A stretch of DNA of 64,000 bases, taken from assembly GCA_948847595.1 (NCBI GenBank), contig CAQOGY010000001.1, forward strand, positions 124,001 through 188,000, given 5' to 3'. A program made the position numbers and the translations under genes. Under the pieces are notes generated by a model. It saw nothing but the letters and a program-made list of their open reading frames with translations. It did not search any database and was not told the origin of the DNA. Source of the DNA: an uncultured Bacteroides sp. (GTDB lineage: Bacteria > Bacteroidota > Bacteroidia > Bacteroidales > Bacteroidaceae). Below are positions 1 through 8,610 of this stretch, in pieces (the first letter of the stretch is position 1; each line of letters starts with the position of its first letter).

Positions 1-1000
1 ATTCGTTGTCTTCACTGTCGGCTTTCGTATTCAGTCGCATATTGTCGATTCCACCCAGTCCTAATACGGTCAGTTCGTTCTGCTCGTTGAAGCGGGTTTT
101 CAGTTTGAATTGGGCATCGGTGAAAGTCGGCAGGAAAGGCAGGTCGAGCATATCAAAAAGGAACTGCAAGTAGGATTGGCGCACGGATACCAGATAGGAA
201 GTCTTTTTCCCGATGTGTCCATTGGAAGCGAGAGAAACTTCGGAAGCTCCGAGAGTTGCCTTTAGTGAATTACGTTCCATATCTCCGTCACGCAATTTGA
301 AGTCGAGTACCGAACTAAGTGCGTTCCCTTTATCGGTAGGGAAAGCGCCGGTGTAGAAGTTCACTTCACGTATCAGGTCGGCATTGAGGATGCCTACGGG
401 GCCGCCGGATGCTCCTTGTGTGCTGAAATGGTTGATATTGGGGATTTCTACTCCGTCCAGATAAAAACGGTTTTCAAAAGGAGAACCGCCACGCACAATG
501 AGGTCATTACGGTAACCTATCGGTGAGAAGGCAACTCCGGGATAAGACTGTACGATACGCGAAATATCCCGGTTGGCTCCCGGACTCTTTTCTATTTCCT
601 GTAGTCCGATGATACGCAGGCTGACAGGGCTTTCCATATCACGACGGAAAGGAGAGGCTGTGACGGTGACTCCTTCGAGTTCGGTCAGGTTCTCTTCCAT
701 CTCAATCGGGATATTCAGATTTTTGGTGGAAAGGATGTATTCGGGAGTGGTGACACTTTTGTATCCGATGGCTGATGCTTGCAGGCGATAGATGCCGGGC
801 GGCACCTGTTCTATTGTGAAATGTCCTTCCGCGTCGGTGACACCGCCTTTGTTCAGCCCGATAACCATCACATTGATAAATTCCAATGGTTGGCGGCTGT
901 TTCTGTCAATCACTGTTCCTTTTATTTGATGCATAGGTTGAGCATGCAACGGAAAGAACAGGATATTGAAGAATAAAAGAAGTGTCAACAGTCTTTTCAT
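1..1000 (-). CDS. TonB-dependent receptor with carboxypeptidase-like N-domain (3' part outside window)
   Basis: Outer-membrane active-transport receptor, energised by TonB. The first 333 residues are visible. There is a signal peptide of about 20 residues ending HAQ, then a carboxypeptidase D regulatory-like domain (about 25-105, starting IKGTVID) and a plug domain (about 115-260, with VRGGSPFENRFYLDGVEIP-type motif), and the start of the barrel. The ATG is at 998-1000. The gene runs off the left edge, so the barrel and the C-terminus are unseen. It lacks SusD and STN features, so it is more like a general or metal/peptide receptor than a SusC protein; its substrate is unknown. Confidence 0.9.
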   Translation of the reverse strand, partial: MKRLLTLLLFFNILFFPLHAQPMHQIKGTVIDRNSRQPLEFINVMVIGLNKGGVTDAEGHFTIEQVPPGIYRLQASAIGYKSVTTPEYILSTKNLNIPIEMEENLTELEGVTVTASPFRRDMESPVSLRIIGLQEIEKSPGANRDISRIVQSYPGVAFSPIGYRNDLIVRGGSPFENRFYLDGVEIPNINHFSTQGASGGPVGILNADLIREVNFYTGAFPTDKGNALSSVLDFKLRDGDMERNSLKATLGASEVSLASNGHIGKKTSYLVSVRQSYLQFLFDMLDLPFLPTFTDAQFKLKTRFNEQNELTVLGLGGIDNMRLNTKADSEDNE

Positions 1001-1020
1001 GTGATTGCAGTTTAGTGCTG

Positions 1021-1028
1021 CGAAAGTA
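1021..1028 (-). promoter_or_regulatory. Possible -7 element for the TonB receptor gene
   Basis: Minus-strand TACTTTCG, one mismatch from TAnnTTTG, about 20 bases upstream of the ATG. No clear -33 element was found. Confidence 0.3.
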
Positions 1029-1081
1029 CGAAAAAAGTATTAAAGAATGATATATTCGGTGAATAAAAAAGGAATAAGTCT

Positions 1082-1089
1082 TATATTTG
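1082..1089 (+). promoter_or_regulatory. -7 promoter element for the DUF2007 gene
   Basis: TATATTTG matches the Bacteroides -7 consensus TAnnTTTG and lies 25 bases before the ATG at 1115. Confidence 0.55.
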
Positions 1090-1114
1090 TAGGACATATT
1101 AAAACAGATTCCTT

Positions 1115-1549
1115 ATGAAGACTGTAAAATTGATTACTTGTAATGATGCGATGAAGGCACATATCCTTCAGGGAGCGTTGGAAAATGAGGGTATTGAGTC
1201 TATCCTGCATAATGAGAACTTCTCCACCTTATATAAGAGTTGTGTGAGCAGTATAGCAGGAGTCGACATTTTGGTGGCGGACGAAGATTATGCAAGGGCT
1301 GTCCAGGTGTTGAGAGATAACGAGAGCTGGCCGGAAGAGTTGACGCTTTGTCCGTTTTGCGGTTCGCCGGATATTAAGTTTATATTAAAAAAAGGAAAGA
1401 AGTTGCGTGCAATAGGGGCGGCAATCCTTTCGATGTTGGCGGCAGCCCCTCCTGGAGATAATCATTGGGAGTATACCTGTGCACAGTGCCATAAGAATTT
1501 TGAAGTGCCTGTTTCCAAATTTTCTTCTTCGGAAGAAAGGGAAGAATAA
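1115..1549 (+). CDS. DUF2007 domain protein with C-terminal zinc ribbon
   Basis: A 144-residue soluble protein of unknown function. Residues 1-68 look like the DUF2007 fold, a small ferredoxin-like domain proposed to sense or bind a ligand (start MKTVKLITCNDAMKAHIL). Residues 87-135 carry two CxxC pairs (CPFCG and CAQC) that would form a zinc ribbon. The ATG follows a good promoter. The esterase gene starts 23 bases downstream on the same strand, so the two are probably cotranscribed. No role can be assigned beyond the domain names. Confidence 0.8.
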   Translation: MKTVKLITCNDAMKAHILQGALENEGIESILHNENFSTLYKSCVSSIAGVDILVADEDYARAVQVLRDNESWPEELTLCPFCGSPDIKFILKKGKKLRAIGAAILSMLAAAPPGDNHWEYTCAQCHKNFEVPVSKFSSSEEREE

Positions 1550-1572
1550 CTTTATATAACTATATACATATA

Positions 1573-2391
1573 ATGAATAAGAGAAATTTTTTGTTAGCCG
1601 TTTTATTATTACTATTGGCAGCGCCTTCTTTTGCTGCCCGGGTAGATACTTTATTAGTAAATAGTCCTTCCATGAATAAAGATGTGCAGGTGGTAGTCGT
1701 TACGCCGGATGCTGCACTGGGGAAGAAAGCGGTGGCTTGCCCCGTCATCTATCTGTTGCACGGTTACGGCGGGAACGCAAAGACATGGATTGGGGTAAAG
1801 CCAAATCTTCCGCAGATTGCTGATGAGAAAGGAATTATCTTTGTCTGTCCGGACGGAAAGAATAGCTGGTACTGGGATAGTCCGAAAAATCCGTCTTACC
1901 GTTATGAAACTTTTGTTTCATCAGAATTGGTGAAGTATATTGATGAGCATTACAAGACGATTGCCGACCGGAAAGGACGTGCCATCACCGGCTTGAGCAT
2001 GGGCGGACATGGGGCGATGTGGAACGCTATCCGTCATAAAGATACGTTTGGCGCTGGTGGAAGTACCAGTGGTGGAGTGGATATTCGTCCCTTCCCGTTA
2101 AACTGGGAGATGGCGAAACAGTTGGGTGAATTTGCACATAATAAAAAGTCATGGGACGAACATACGGTCATCAATCAGATTGACAAGATTGAAAACGGGG
2201 ATTTGGCAATCATCATCGACTGTGGTGAATCGGACTTTTTCCTGAATGTGAACAAGGATTTGCACAACCGTCTGCTGGCTAGAAAGATTAATCATGACTT
2301 CATTACCCGTCCGGGCGGACATACCGGAAAGTATTGGAACAACTCTATTGATTACCAAATCTTGTTCTTTGATAAGTTTTTCAAGAAATAA
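1573..2391 (+). CDS. Exported esterase of the alpha/beta hydrolase (esterase D / feruloyl esterase-like) family
   Basis: Predicted secreted carboxylesterase of 272 residues. Residues 1-21 are a signal peptide ending SFAA. The nucleophile elbow is GLSMGG with Ser142; a plausible catalytic Asp lies near residue 216 (IDCGESDFF) and His250 in GGHTGKYW. YLLHGYGG near residue 55 supplies the oxyanion hole. The family contains tributyrin esterases, acetyl-xylan and feruloyl esterases and S-formylglutathione hydrolase. The signal peptide argues for an envelope role on an acyl ester rather than formaldehyde detoxification. A terminator follows at 2475. Confidence 0.87.
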   Translation: MNKRNFLLAVLLLLLAAPSFAARVDTLLVNSPSMNKDVQVVVVTPDAALGKKAVACPVIYLLHGYGGNAKTWIGVKPNLPQIADEKGIIFVCPDGKNSWYWDSPKNPSYRYETFVSSELVKYIDEHYKTIADRKGRAITGLSMGGHGAMWNAIRHKDTFGAGGSTSGGVDIRPFPLNWEMAKQLGEFAHNKKSWDEHTVINQIDKIENGDLAIIIDCGESDFFLNVNKDLHNRLLARKINHDFITRPGGHTGKYWNNSIDYQILFFDKFFKK

Positions 2392-2474
2392 AACGGTAAA
2401 TACTTGACTTTGGCTTTTTGATGTCGTATCTTTGGATACGTAATCATAAAATAGATTGAGGGTAAACTACGATA

Positions 2475-2504
2475 AAAGGAGAAAGTGAAAGCTTTCTCCT
2501 TTTT
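2475..2504 (+). terminator. Intrinsic terminator downstream of the esterase gene
   Basis: Perfect 11-bp stem (AAAGGAGAAAG at 2475-2485 with its complement at 2492-2502) followed by a T run on the plus strand. It lies about 85 bases after the esterase stop codon. Confidence 0.8.
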
Positions 2505-2591
2505 TGTTGTAGGCCAAAGGAACGGAGAGCTTTCTCCCGGCTCATATTGGGAGTGAGCTCGGGGATAAAGAGGTTTTAGCTGCCGGATGAT

Positions 2592-2700
2592 GGTAAATCA
2601 GACCGTTTGTTAGGTAAAATCAGATGCTTTGTCCGGTGAAAACAGACGCTTTGTTAAGTGAAAACCGATGCTTTGTTTGGTAATAAATAAGGTTGAGGTA
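2592..2700. repeat. Degenerate 22-bp tandem repeat array (four to five units)
   Basis: Units begin at 2592, 2613, 2635, 2657 and, strongly decayed, 2679. The shared core is close to AAAACAGATGCTTTGTT, and units start GGTGAA or GGTAAA. The first unit is 21 bases, the others 22. No spacers separate the units, so this is not a CRISPR array. Confidence 0.75.
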
Positions 2701-2902
2701 TGAAAAGAACCTTTATAGGTTAAGAATTTGTAATTCTGCTCTTGACAAAAATGGAGTGACTCTGCTGGTTTATACTGTGGGTTGTTGTTCGGAATGAGAT
2801 CATTCGAAAGAAATGGAGATGTTGCGTGTGTATGGATAATAACCGGACTCTCCTTTGGCATAGGTAGTTTGACAACCCATCTTTGTTGGATTTCCTTCTT
2901 TC

Positions 2903-4357
2903 TTATTTTAGTCGTAATCCACCCGTAAACCGTCTGCTTGCCGGACTGCTGACACTCTTCTCTATCTTGAATTGTGCTTTTGATTTATCTTCCTCTTCTT
3001 GCGGTGGATAAGTGCCTTCGATAACTCCAATTGCAACTTTTAATAGTCTTTCATTAGGGTCACCAAATGGCAGGAATTCACTATAATTGGTAACTCCGTC
3101 AATGCTTGTTTCACTGACTTTTAGCTTGTCGTTAGGTACGATAGCTCCCCAATCGTCGTGAGTGGAATTATAAACCGTGCAGACTACCGGATTCACAGAC
3201 CATCGGAATTCTTCATTGATGAACTGTTCCGTTGCCACAGTTTGTCCTTTAGTGGAACTACCGATAGTTGCAATAGGATAACTGTCTTTCAGGAAAAGAC
3301 TTCTGATTAGCATTTCCGGTGCTCCGGCAGTTGTTGAGCTGGTGATGGCATATAGGCTGGACTGATTTAAATTAACACCGGTTTTCAATACGTCGGGGTC
3401 AAAGTTAATAGTGGCATCTTTATCCCTGTTTTTATCATTGTATTCCAGATAAGCCATAGGCTCGTTTAATCGGGCGCTTGAAGTTAGGATTGTGCCTAAG
3501 AGTTGGACGCAATCTAATGAACCACCGGCATTATATCGCAAATCGAGTATAACATGTTCCACGCCCGCTGCCAGAAACTCTTGTGAAACTTTACGCAATT
3601 CATTGTTGTATTTCTCAGGTTCGGTTTTGGTTCCGGCAGTGAAGCTGTTGTACATTAGGTAACCAATTATAGTAGTGCTCTCGGGCGGAGATATGATTTT
3701 ATATTCGTGTACCGGATTATCTTCCACAACTCGTGCGGCAGGTAGTTTTTTTGTTATACCGTTAGGTATTACCTTATATACATATTTTTCTTCTTCTTTA
3801 TTTCCTTCTTCTGTATCAGCTTTTGTTTTATCTCCTTCTTCTACCTTTACTTTCTCCCATATTCCCATCACCAAATCCCGAGCTTCTGTTCCTTGCAACA
3901 ATTTAGTTTCATATTTCTTACTGATATAAGAAGTGTCTACTTTCATAATCCAGTCGCCACGTACTAGTCCGGCTTGTGCTGCTGGTGAACCTGGTATGAC
4001 GTAAGTAATCAATGCATTGTAGGCAGTATCAATATCTGCGCTTCTGACAAGTGAATAATCAAAGCCATACGTAGGCAGTGGAGTCTCCATCACGGAATCC
4101 ACGAATGAATAACTGTCGTTTTTTGATTTTACTTTAGACAGGAATGTAGCAGGCTCCTGAAACAGGTTCACATCGTCATAGGAAGGTAGGTCCTTATACC
4201 ACAGATAGTTCTGTTGCATGACATCCAGCATCCATGTATCCAATGCTGTTTGGTGGGCATACTCCGGCCAACGGTCGACGCCGCAGGAGAAAAAGCCGCT
4301 GATAAATACGATAACCAGGGCAGGTATGAGGATTATCTTTCTTAATTTTGTCATCAT
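2903..4357 (-). CDS. S41-family peptidase lipoprotein with PDZ domain
   Basis: Surface or periplasmic serine protease of the C-terminal-processing (S41/tail-specific) family, about 484 residues. It has a lipoprotein signal with Cys in SGFFSCGVD, a PDZ-like region around residues 115-165 and the S41 catalytic domain from about 230, with the conserved ILDLRYNAGG and the probable nucleophile serine in ITSSTTAGAPEM near residue 340. An acidic, lysine-rich insert lies between the PDZ and catalytic parts (about 170-192). The longer reading frame begins with a TTG inside the -7 box; the ATG at 4355-4357 (or 4352-4354) is preferred. Confidence 0.88.
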   Translation of the reverse strand: MMTKLRKIILIPALVIVFISGFFSCGVDRWPEYAHQTALDTWMLDVMQQNYLWYKDLPSYDDVNLFQEPATFLSKVKSKNDSYSFVDSVMETPLPTYGFDYSLVRSADIDTAYNALITYVIPGSPAAQAGLVRGDWIMKVDTSYISKKYETKLLQGTEARDLVMGIWEKVKVEEGDKTKADTEEGNKEEEKYVYKVIPNGITKKLPAARVVEDNPVHEYKIISPPESTTIIGYLMYNSFTAGTKTEPEKYNNELRKVSQEFLAAGVEHVILDLRYNAGGSLDCVQLLGTILTSSARLNEPMAYLEYNDKNRDKDATINFDPDVLKTGVNLNQSSLYAITSSTTAGAPEMLIRSLFLKDSYPIATIGSSTKGQTVATEQFINEEFRWSVNPVVCTVYNSTHDDWGAIVPNDKLKVSETSIDGVTNYSEFLPFGDPNERLLKVAIGVIEGTYPPQEEEDKSKAQFKIEKSVSSPASRRFTGGLRLK

Positions 4358-4375
4358 AAAAAGCTTTTCACTGTG

Positions 4376-4383
4376 CAAATGTA
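4376..4383 (-). promoter_or_regulatory. -7 element for the S41 peptidase gene
   Basis: Minus-strand TACATTTG, an exact TAnnTTTG match. It overlaps the TTG of the longest frame and so rules that start out. The leader to the ATG at 4357 would be only about 12 bases. Confidence 0.55.
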
Positions 4384-4462
4384 GGAAATACTTTGCTTAT
4401 CTACCACATTTATGGTATAAAAATGCCTTTAATGTGTGATTGGCTGTTAGCAGATATAGCCT

Positions 4463-4470
4463 TATTTTTG
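4463..4470 (+). promoter_or_regulatory. -7 element for mnmA
   Basis: TATTTTTG, an exact TAnnTTTG match, about 40 bases before the mnmA ATG. It faces away from the S41 peptidase promoter, so this is a divergent intergenic region. Confidence 0.55.
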
Positions 4471-4510
4471 CAATATCAAAGTTATCAATAGGTATTAAAA
4501 GATTTTTTGA

Positions 4511-5578
4511 ATGGATATAGCTGCATTATTATCAGGAGGTGTCGACAGTTCGGTTGTCGTGCATCTCCTTTGCGAGCAAGGATACAAGCCGGCTCTTTTT
4601 TATATCAAGATAGGCATGGACGGTGCGGAATATATGGACTGTTCGGCGGAGGAAGATATTGAACTGTCTACCGCTACTGCCCGAAAGTACGGTCTATCTC
4701 TGGAAATCGTTGATTTACACCGGGAGTATTGGGAGAGTGTGGCAGCCTATGCCATTGATAAAATCCGGCAGGGATTCACGCCGAATCCTGATGTGATGTG
4801 CAATAAACTTATTAAGTTCGGTTGCTTTGAACAGCGTATCGGAAAAGATTTCGACTATACAGCGACCGGTCACTACGCTACCACATTAGAGCGTGACGGT
4901 AAAACCTGGTTGGGTACGGCAAAAGACCCCGTAAAAGACCAGACCGACTTTCTAGCACAAATTGATTACTTGCAAGTCTCTAAACTGATGTTCCCTATTG
5001 GTGGATTCATGAAGAACGAAGTGCGTGAAATTGCCAATAGGGCAGGATTACCGAGTGCAAGGAGAAAAGATAGCCAGGGCATTTGTTTCCTGGGAAAGAT
5101 AAATTATAATGATTTTGTCCGTCGTTTCCTTGGAGAGAAAGAGGGAACGATTATAGAACTGGAAACCGGAAAGAAACTGGGTACTCATCGCGGATATTGG
5201 TTCCACACTATCGGACAGCGAAAGGGACTTGGTTTGAGTGGTGGCCCCTGGTTTGTGATAAGGAAGGATATTCAGGAAAATATTATCTATGTATCCCGTG
5301 GTTATGGTGTGGAGACGCAATACGGCAATGAATTCCGAATGCATGACTTTCACTTCATTACCGATAATCCTTGGGCAGGACAGGACAAGGAATTGGATAT
5401 TACTTTTAAGATTCGCCATACTCCTGAATTTACCAAAGGAAAACTCATACCGGAAGGAGAGAACCAATTCCGTATCTTATCTTCCGAAAAGTTGCAGGGC
5501 ATTGCTCCGGGACAGTTCGGAGTGATTTACGATAAAGAGGCAAGAATCTGCATGGGAAGTGGGGAGATTATCTGTTAA
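4511..5578 (+). CDS. mnmA: tRNA 2-thiouridine(34) synthase MnmA
   Basis: Cytoplasmic enzyme that thiolates U34 of the Glu, Gln and Lys tRNAs using ATP and a persulfide sulfur relay. At 355 residues it has the usual family length. The PP-loop ATP motif SGGVDSSV lies at residues 8-15, the first catalytic Cys97 in PDVMCNKLIKFG, the TGHYA motif near 120 and the second catalytic Cys192 in SQGICFLG. The C-terminal beta domain (QRKGLGLSGGPWFV) completes the fold. Bacteroides often carry more than one MnmA paralogue, so this may not be the only copy in the genome. Confidence 0.93.
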   Translation: MDIAALLSGGVDSSVVVHLLCEQGYKPALFYIKIGMDGAEYMDCSAEEDIELSTATARKYGLSLEIVDLHREYWESVAAYAIDKIRQGFTPNPDVMCNKLIKFGCFEQRIGKDFDYTATGHYATTLERDGKTWLGTAKDPVKDQTDFLAQIDYLQVSKLMFPIGGFMKNEVREIANRAGLPSARRKDSQGICFLGKINYNDFVRRFLGEKEGTIIELETGKKLGTHRGYWFHTIGQRKGLGLSGGPWFVIRKDIQENIIYVSRGYGVETQYGNEFRMHDFHFITDNPWAGQDKELDITFKIRHTPEFTKGKLIPEGENQFRILSSEKLQGIAPGQFGVIYDKEARICMGSGEIIC

Positions 5579-5608
5579 ATAGTTATGGAGGAAGATTGAA
5601 GGGTAGCG

Positions 5609-6268
5609 TCAGATATAATATTCCGCCAAATCCACAATCCCCGCCCGCATGGCATACTTAGTTGCTTCATGCACATTATTCACCCCCAACTTACGAAAGA
5701 TATTTTTGCGATGACTGTTTATCGTATGAAAGCTAAGGTTTTTCTCTGCCGCAATCTCCTTAGTCGTTTTTCCTAATGCGATTTCTTTTAGAATATTCTT
5801 TTCCGTTTGCGTCAGCAAATGGTCGTCTACGGCAGATGCCGCCATCGGAGAAGTGGTACCGGAAAGTAGCAGATTACTGACATGATTACAGATATATCGC
5901 TGTTTGCGGGTAGCGCATTGGATGGCAGTCATGATTTCCTCTTTGGAGTTATCTTTCATCACGACTCCGAAAGCCATGCTGCTGAACAGAATCTGACGAA
6001 GAAAGTTAAGACTAAGCTCGTCAGAGAACAGAATCCAGTCGGCTTCCTTAAACCTTTCTTGCAGTACAATCAGTTCGTCTGCTCCGGCAAAATCGAATAG
6101 CGTATAATCCAGAACGACCACGGCTTGCGGATACAATCGTAGTTGCTGAATCAGTTCAGCCTTATTGTCAGCTTCTAAAAGGGTGGATACATCCTTTTGC
6201 TTGCTTAGCAGAAACATCATTCCTGCCTTGCTGATATCTTGATTGTCTGCGATGATAAATTCTCTCAT
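5609..6268 (-). CDS. LuxR/NarL-type response regulator
   Basis: DNA-binding response regulator of 219 residues. The receiver domain (about 1-120) has the acidic residues Asp8 and Asp11 and the probable phosphoacceptor Asp54 (VVLDYTLF). The C-terminal LuxR helix-turn-helix lies at about 150-212 (LTQTEKNILKEIALG, KLGVNNVHEATKYA). No histidine kinase is adjacent, so it is an orphan. It converges on mnmA with a 30-base gap. Its upstream region overlaps the terminator of the next gene. Confidence 0.88.
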   Translation of the reverse strand: MREFIIADNQDISKAGMMFLLSKQKDVSTLLEADNKAELIQQLRLYPQAVVVLDYTLFDFAGADELIVLQERFKEADWILFSDELSLNFLRQILFSSMAFGVVMKDNSKEEIMTAIQCATRKQRYICNHVSNLLLSGTTSPMAASAVDDHLLTQTEKNILKEIALGKTTKEIAAEKNLSFHTINSHRKNIFRKLGVNNVHEATKYAMRAGIVDLAEYYI

Positions 6269-6292
6269 GGTTTAACGGACTAACGGACGGAT

Positions 6293-6346
6293 AAATAAAA
6301 AACTCCGCTACAAATGTACGCATTTTGCGCGATTTGTAGCGGAGTT
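6293..6346 (-). terminator. Intrinsic terminator of the DUF4251 gene
   Basis: Perfect 15-bp inverted repeat (arms 6301-6315 and 6332-6346, core CTCCGCTACAAAT) followed on the minus strand by six T residues and a further T-rich tail. It lies 24 bases after the DUF4251 stop codon. Confidence 0.88.
6311..6318 (-). promoter_or_regulatory. -7 element for the response regulator gene, inside the terminator hairpin
   Basis: Minus-strand TACATTTG, an exact TAnnTTTG match, about 43 bases before the regulator ATG. It sits across the loop and right arm of the preceding gene's terminator. No good -33 element was seen. Confidence 0.45.
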
Positions 6347-6369
6347 ATGATAAGATTCTTGTATTCCGG

Positions 6370-6960
6370 TTACCAGGAACGTCCTTTGAAGATGTTTGAC
6401 TGGTCGAGCGGAACGATATTTCCGTTCAGTGTCAGGTTATTGTTACTGAAGTTAGGGCTGATTGTAACTGAAGCATTGTTGTTTCCACTGCTCATGGTGA
6501 TAAAGACTTGAGCCGAAATACCGATGCCTTGAACACTAAATGAACAGTTCACATTTCCTTTCTTGTCTACATTCATCTTCATATCTGAAGAATTGCCATC
6601 CACTGTAACACCACCGATACCGTTAGGGCCGGGATAAGGAGTGTTGAAAGCAGTCTGTACAGTAGCTCTGTTGCCATTCATCAGAACGAAGTTGGTGTTT
6701 GAAGTCACAAACGCACTCATGCCATTGCGGAAGATTACTTGATTGGCTTCCAATACGAATTGCTTGTTCTTCAAAGCCTGTACAGCTTGCTGATAGGCTG
6801 CCATGTCCTGCACCTCTTCTTCGGCGCGGAGTTTTGCTCTTTCCGCATCTCTTTGAGCTTTTCTTTCTGCGCGGCGTGCTGCTGCGTTACTTTCCTGTGC
6901 ATACATCATCGTGCTTGCACTCACTAATACTAATGCTAATAATGCAATAAACTTTTTCAT
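6370..6960 (-). CDS. DUF4251 exported protein
   Basis: A 196-residue protein of a Bacteroidota family of unknown function. The start is set at the ATG giving MKKFIALLALVL, a clear signal peptide ending MYAQ; a longer frame upstream overlaps the neighbouring gene's end and has no signal-like start. After the signal come about 30 residues rich in Arg, Ala and Glu (probable helix), then a beta-rich DUF4251 domain (about 55-196). It is followed by its own strong terminator. Function unknown; probably periplasmic or outer-membrane attached. Confidence 0.82.
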   Translation of the reverse strand: MKKFIALLALVLVSASTMMYAQESNAAARRAERKAQRDAERAKLRAEEEVQDMAAYQQAVQALKNKQFVLEANQVIFRNGMSAFVTSNTNFVLMNGNRATVQTAFNTPYPGPNGIGGVTVDGNSSDMKMNVDKKGNVNCSFSVQGIGISAQVFITMSSGNNNASVTISPNFSNNNLTLNGNIVPLDQSNIFKGRSW

Positions 6961-7027
6961 AACTTTTTTTTGTTTAGGTTTAATACGTTGTCCGTTTATT
7001 GCAAAAACAAAGTCTATGCCAGATTGT

Positions 7028-8455
7028 TCATGAACGCCTTGCAATTTTATATCCGATGGCTGCAACGGCAATACTCATTAAAGGGCTGATAATGTTGAAA
7101 AAACAATAGGGCAGATACACAAGTGTCGGCACACTCAGGATTGTAGCCTGGGTCATTCCGCAGGTATTCCATGGAATCAGCACGGATGTAACGGTTACTG
7201 AATCTTCCGTAGTCCGGCTCAGCAAGCAACTTTCGTATCCTTTTTTAGCATAAATATCCCGGAACATATTACCGGTGAGAATGATACTGATATATTGGTC
7301 GGCAGTTGCCAGGTTGAGAAAAAGACCGGAGCAAACCGTTGCAGTCACCACACTGACTGTCTTCTTCATGAAGCGGACAAAGATGGAAGTGATACTTCCC
7401 AGCATGCCACTCGCTGTCATCGCTCCGCCAAAACACATGGCACACAAAATCAACCAGACGGTATTCATCATCCCGGACATACCGCGCGTAGCAATTAAAT
7501 CTGTCAGAACGGCATTGTCGGAATGCAAATTTGTCCCTCCATAGACAGTCATCATCAGACCTTTAAACAGGGAATCGGCACCGGAAGTCATCATCCCTGA
7601 AATCTCCCGCAACAAATCCGGCTGAAAAATCAAAGCAAAAATACCGGCCAACAGTGTTGACAGGAATAAGGTAATAATGGAAGGTACTTTCCGGGCAATC
7701 AATATTCCGGTTGCCACAGGGACTATCAACAGCCAGGGAGTGATATGAAATTTCTCATTTAGTGCGGCTGCCACTTCCGTGATATGCTGCGTATTGCTCG
7801 CGTCATGCGAGAATCCCGCTACGGTGAAAATAATCAGCGTGATAATGAGGGAAGGAACAGTCGTTATCATCATATAGCGGATATGCCTGAATAGGGGAGT
7901 ATCCGTCACGGAAGCAGCTAATATGGTCGTTTCCGATAGAGGTGAAACCTTGTCTCCAAAATAAGCACCGGAGATGATGGCTCCCGCAATCCATCCATCC
8001 TCAAATCCTTGTGCCCTGCCGATACCCATCAATGCGATACCGATGGTAGCGATTGTCGTCCACGAACTACCGGTCATGACGGAGATGAGTACACAAATGA
8101 TGCAGGTAGATGCGAGGAAGAAGCTGGGATGAATGATTTGCATTCCATAATAAATCAGAGTAGGTACTATGCCGCTAATCATCCATACACCGCTTAGTGC
8201 GCCGATAATGAGCAGGATAATGATAGCTGTTGTCACTCCGGCCACATTGTTGGTAATTGCTATCTCGTAATCTTTCCACGGAATTTTGTAAAAAGCCATA
8301 CCGATAAGGATGCACACAGCGGTAGTGCTAAGCAATGATACTTGGCTTCCACCACTCAGGGCATCACTGCCGAAAGTGTGAATAGTAGCCACTAACATTA
8401 ATATGAGTACGATAATCGGTATCAGCGATACAATAGGGGAAGGAGCTTTTCTCAT
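7028..8455 (-). CDS. nhaC: NhaC-family Na+/H+ antiporter
   Basis: Inner-membrane sodium/proton (or malate-sodium-lactate type) antiporter, 475 residues, about 11-12 hydrophobic segments. Characteristic features are the polar break SGAYFGDKVSPLSETT (about 165-180) and the conserved GSSWTT near residue 130, typical of the NhaC family. The gene has its own promoter and is followed after 67 bases by the DUF4251 gene. Its transported ions are inferred from the family only. Confidence 0.88.
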   Translation of the reverse strand: MRKAPSPIVSLIPIIVLILMLVATIHTFGSDALSGGSQVSLLSTTAVCILIGMAFYKIPWKDYEIAITNNVAGVTTAIIILLIIGALSGVWMISGIVPTLIYYGMQIIHPSFFLASTCIICVLISVMTGSSWTTIATIGIALMGIGRAQGFEDGWIAGAIISGAYFGDKVSPLSETTILAASVTDTPLFRHIRYMMITTVPSLIITLIIFTVAGFSHDASNTQHITEVAAALNEKFHITPWLLIVPVATGILIARKVPSIITLFLSTLLAGIFALIFQPDLLREISGMMTSGADSLFKGLMMTVYGGTNLHSDNAVLTDLIATRGMSGMMNTVWLILCAMCFGGAMTASGMLGSITSIFVRFMKKTVSVVTATVCSGLFLNLATADQYISIILTGNMFRDIYAKKGYESCLLSRTTEDSVTVTSVLIPWNTCGMTQATILSVPTLVYLPYCFFNIISPLMSIAVAAIGYKIARRS

Positions 8456-8508
8456 GCTGAATTCTATAACGCTTTATTTATTATTTGGCTGATGTTTATT
8501 TTTGACTG

Positions 8509-8516
8509 CAAAGATA
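8509..8516 (-). promoter_or_regulatory. -7 element for the nhaC-like gene
   Basis: Minus-strand TATCTTTG, an exact TAnnTTTG match, 53 bases before the ATG. Confidence 0.55.
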
Positions 8517-8610
8517 CAATAAATAAAGTGGAAATTTTGTGCATTGCGGGATAGAGCAATAAAAATTATTATAAGTTTATATTTTCTTGGAATATAGGCA
8601 GGTGTAAGCG

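Larger units (their letters stand above)
2392..2902. other. 511-base intergenic region with a promoter-like site, a terminator and a 22-bp repeat array
   Basis: No convincing gene. The region holds a TATCTTTG box at 2427-2434, a strong intrinsic terminator at 2475-2504 and a degenerate tandem repeat at 2592-2700. A minus-strand reading frame at 2610-2861 crosses the repeats, has no recognisable domain and was not accepted. Confidence 0.6.

Noticed and set aside
2610..2861. 83-codon frame on the minus strand
   Set aside because: Overlaps the repeat array and has low-complexity composition without a promoter or ribosome site.
6961..7071. N-terminal extension of the DUF4251 protein
   Set aside because: It overlaps the end of the antiporter gene, and a canonical signal peptide begins at 6960.
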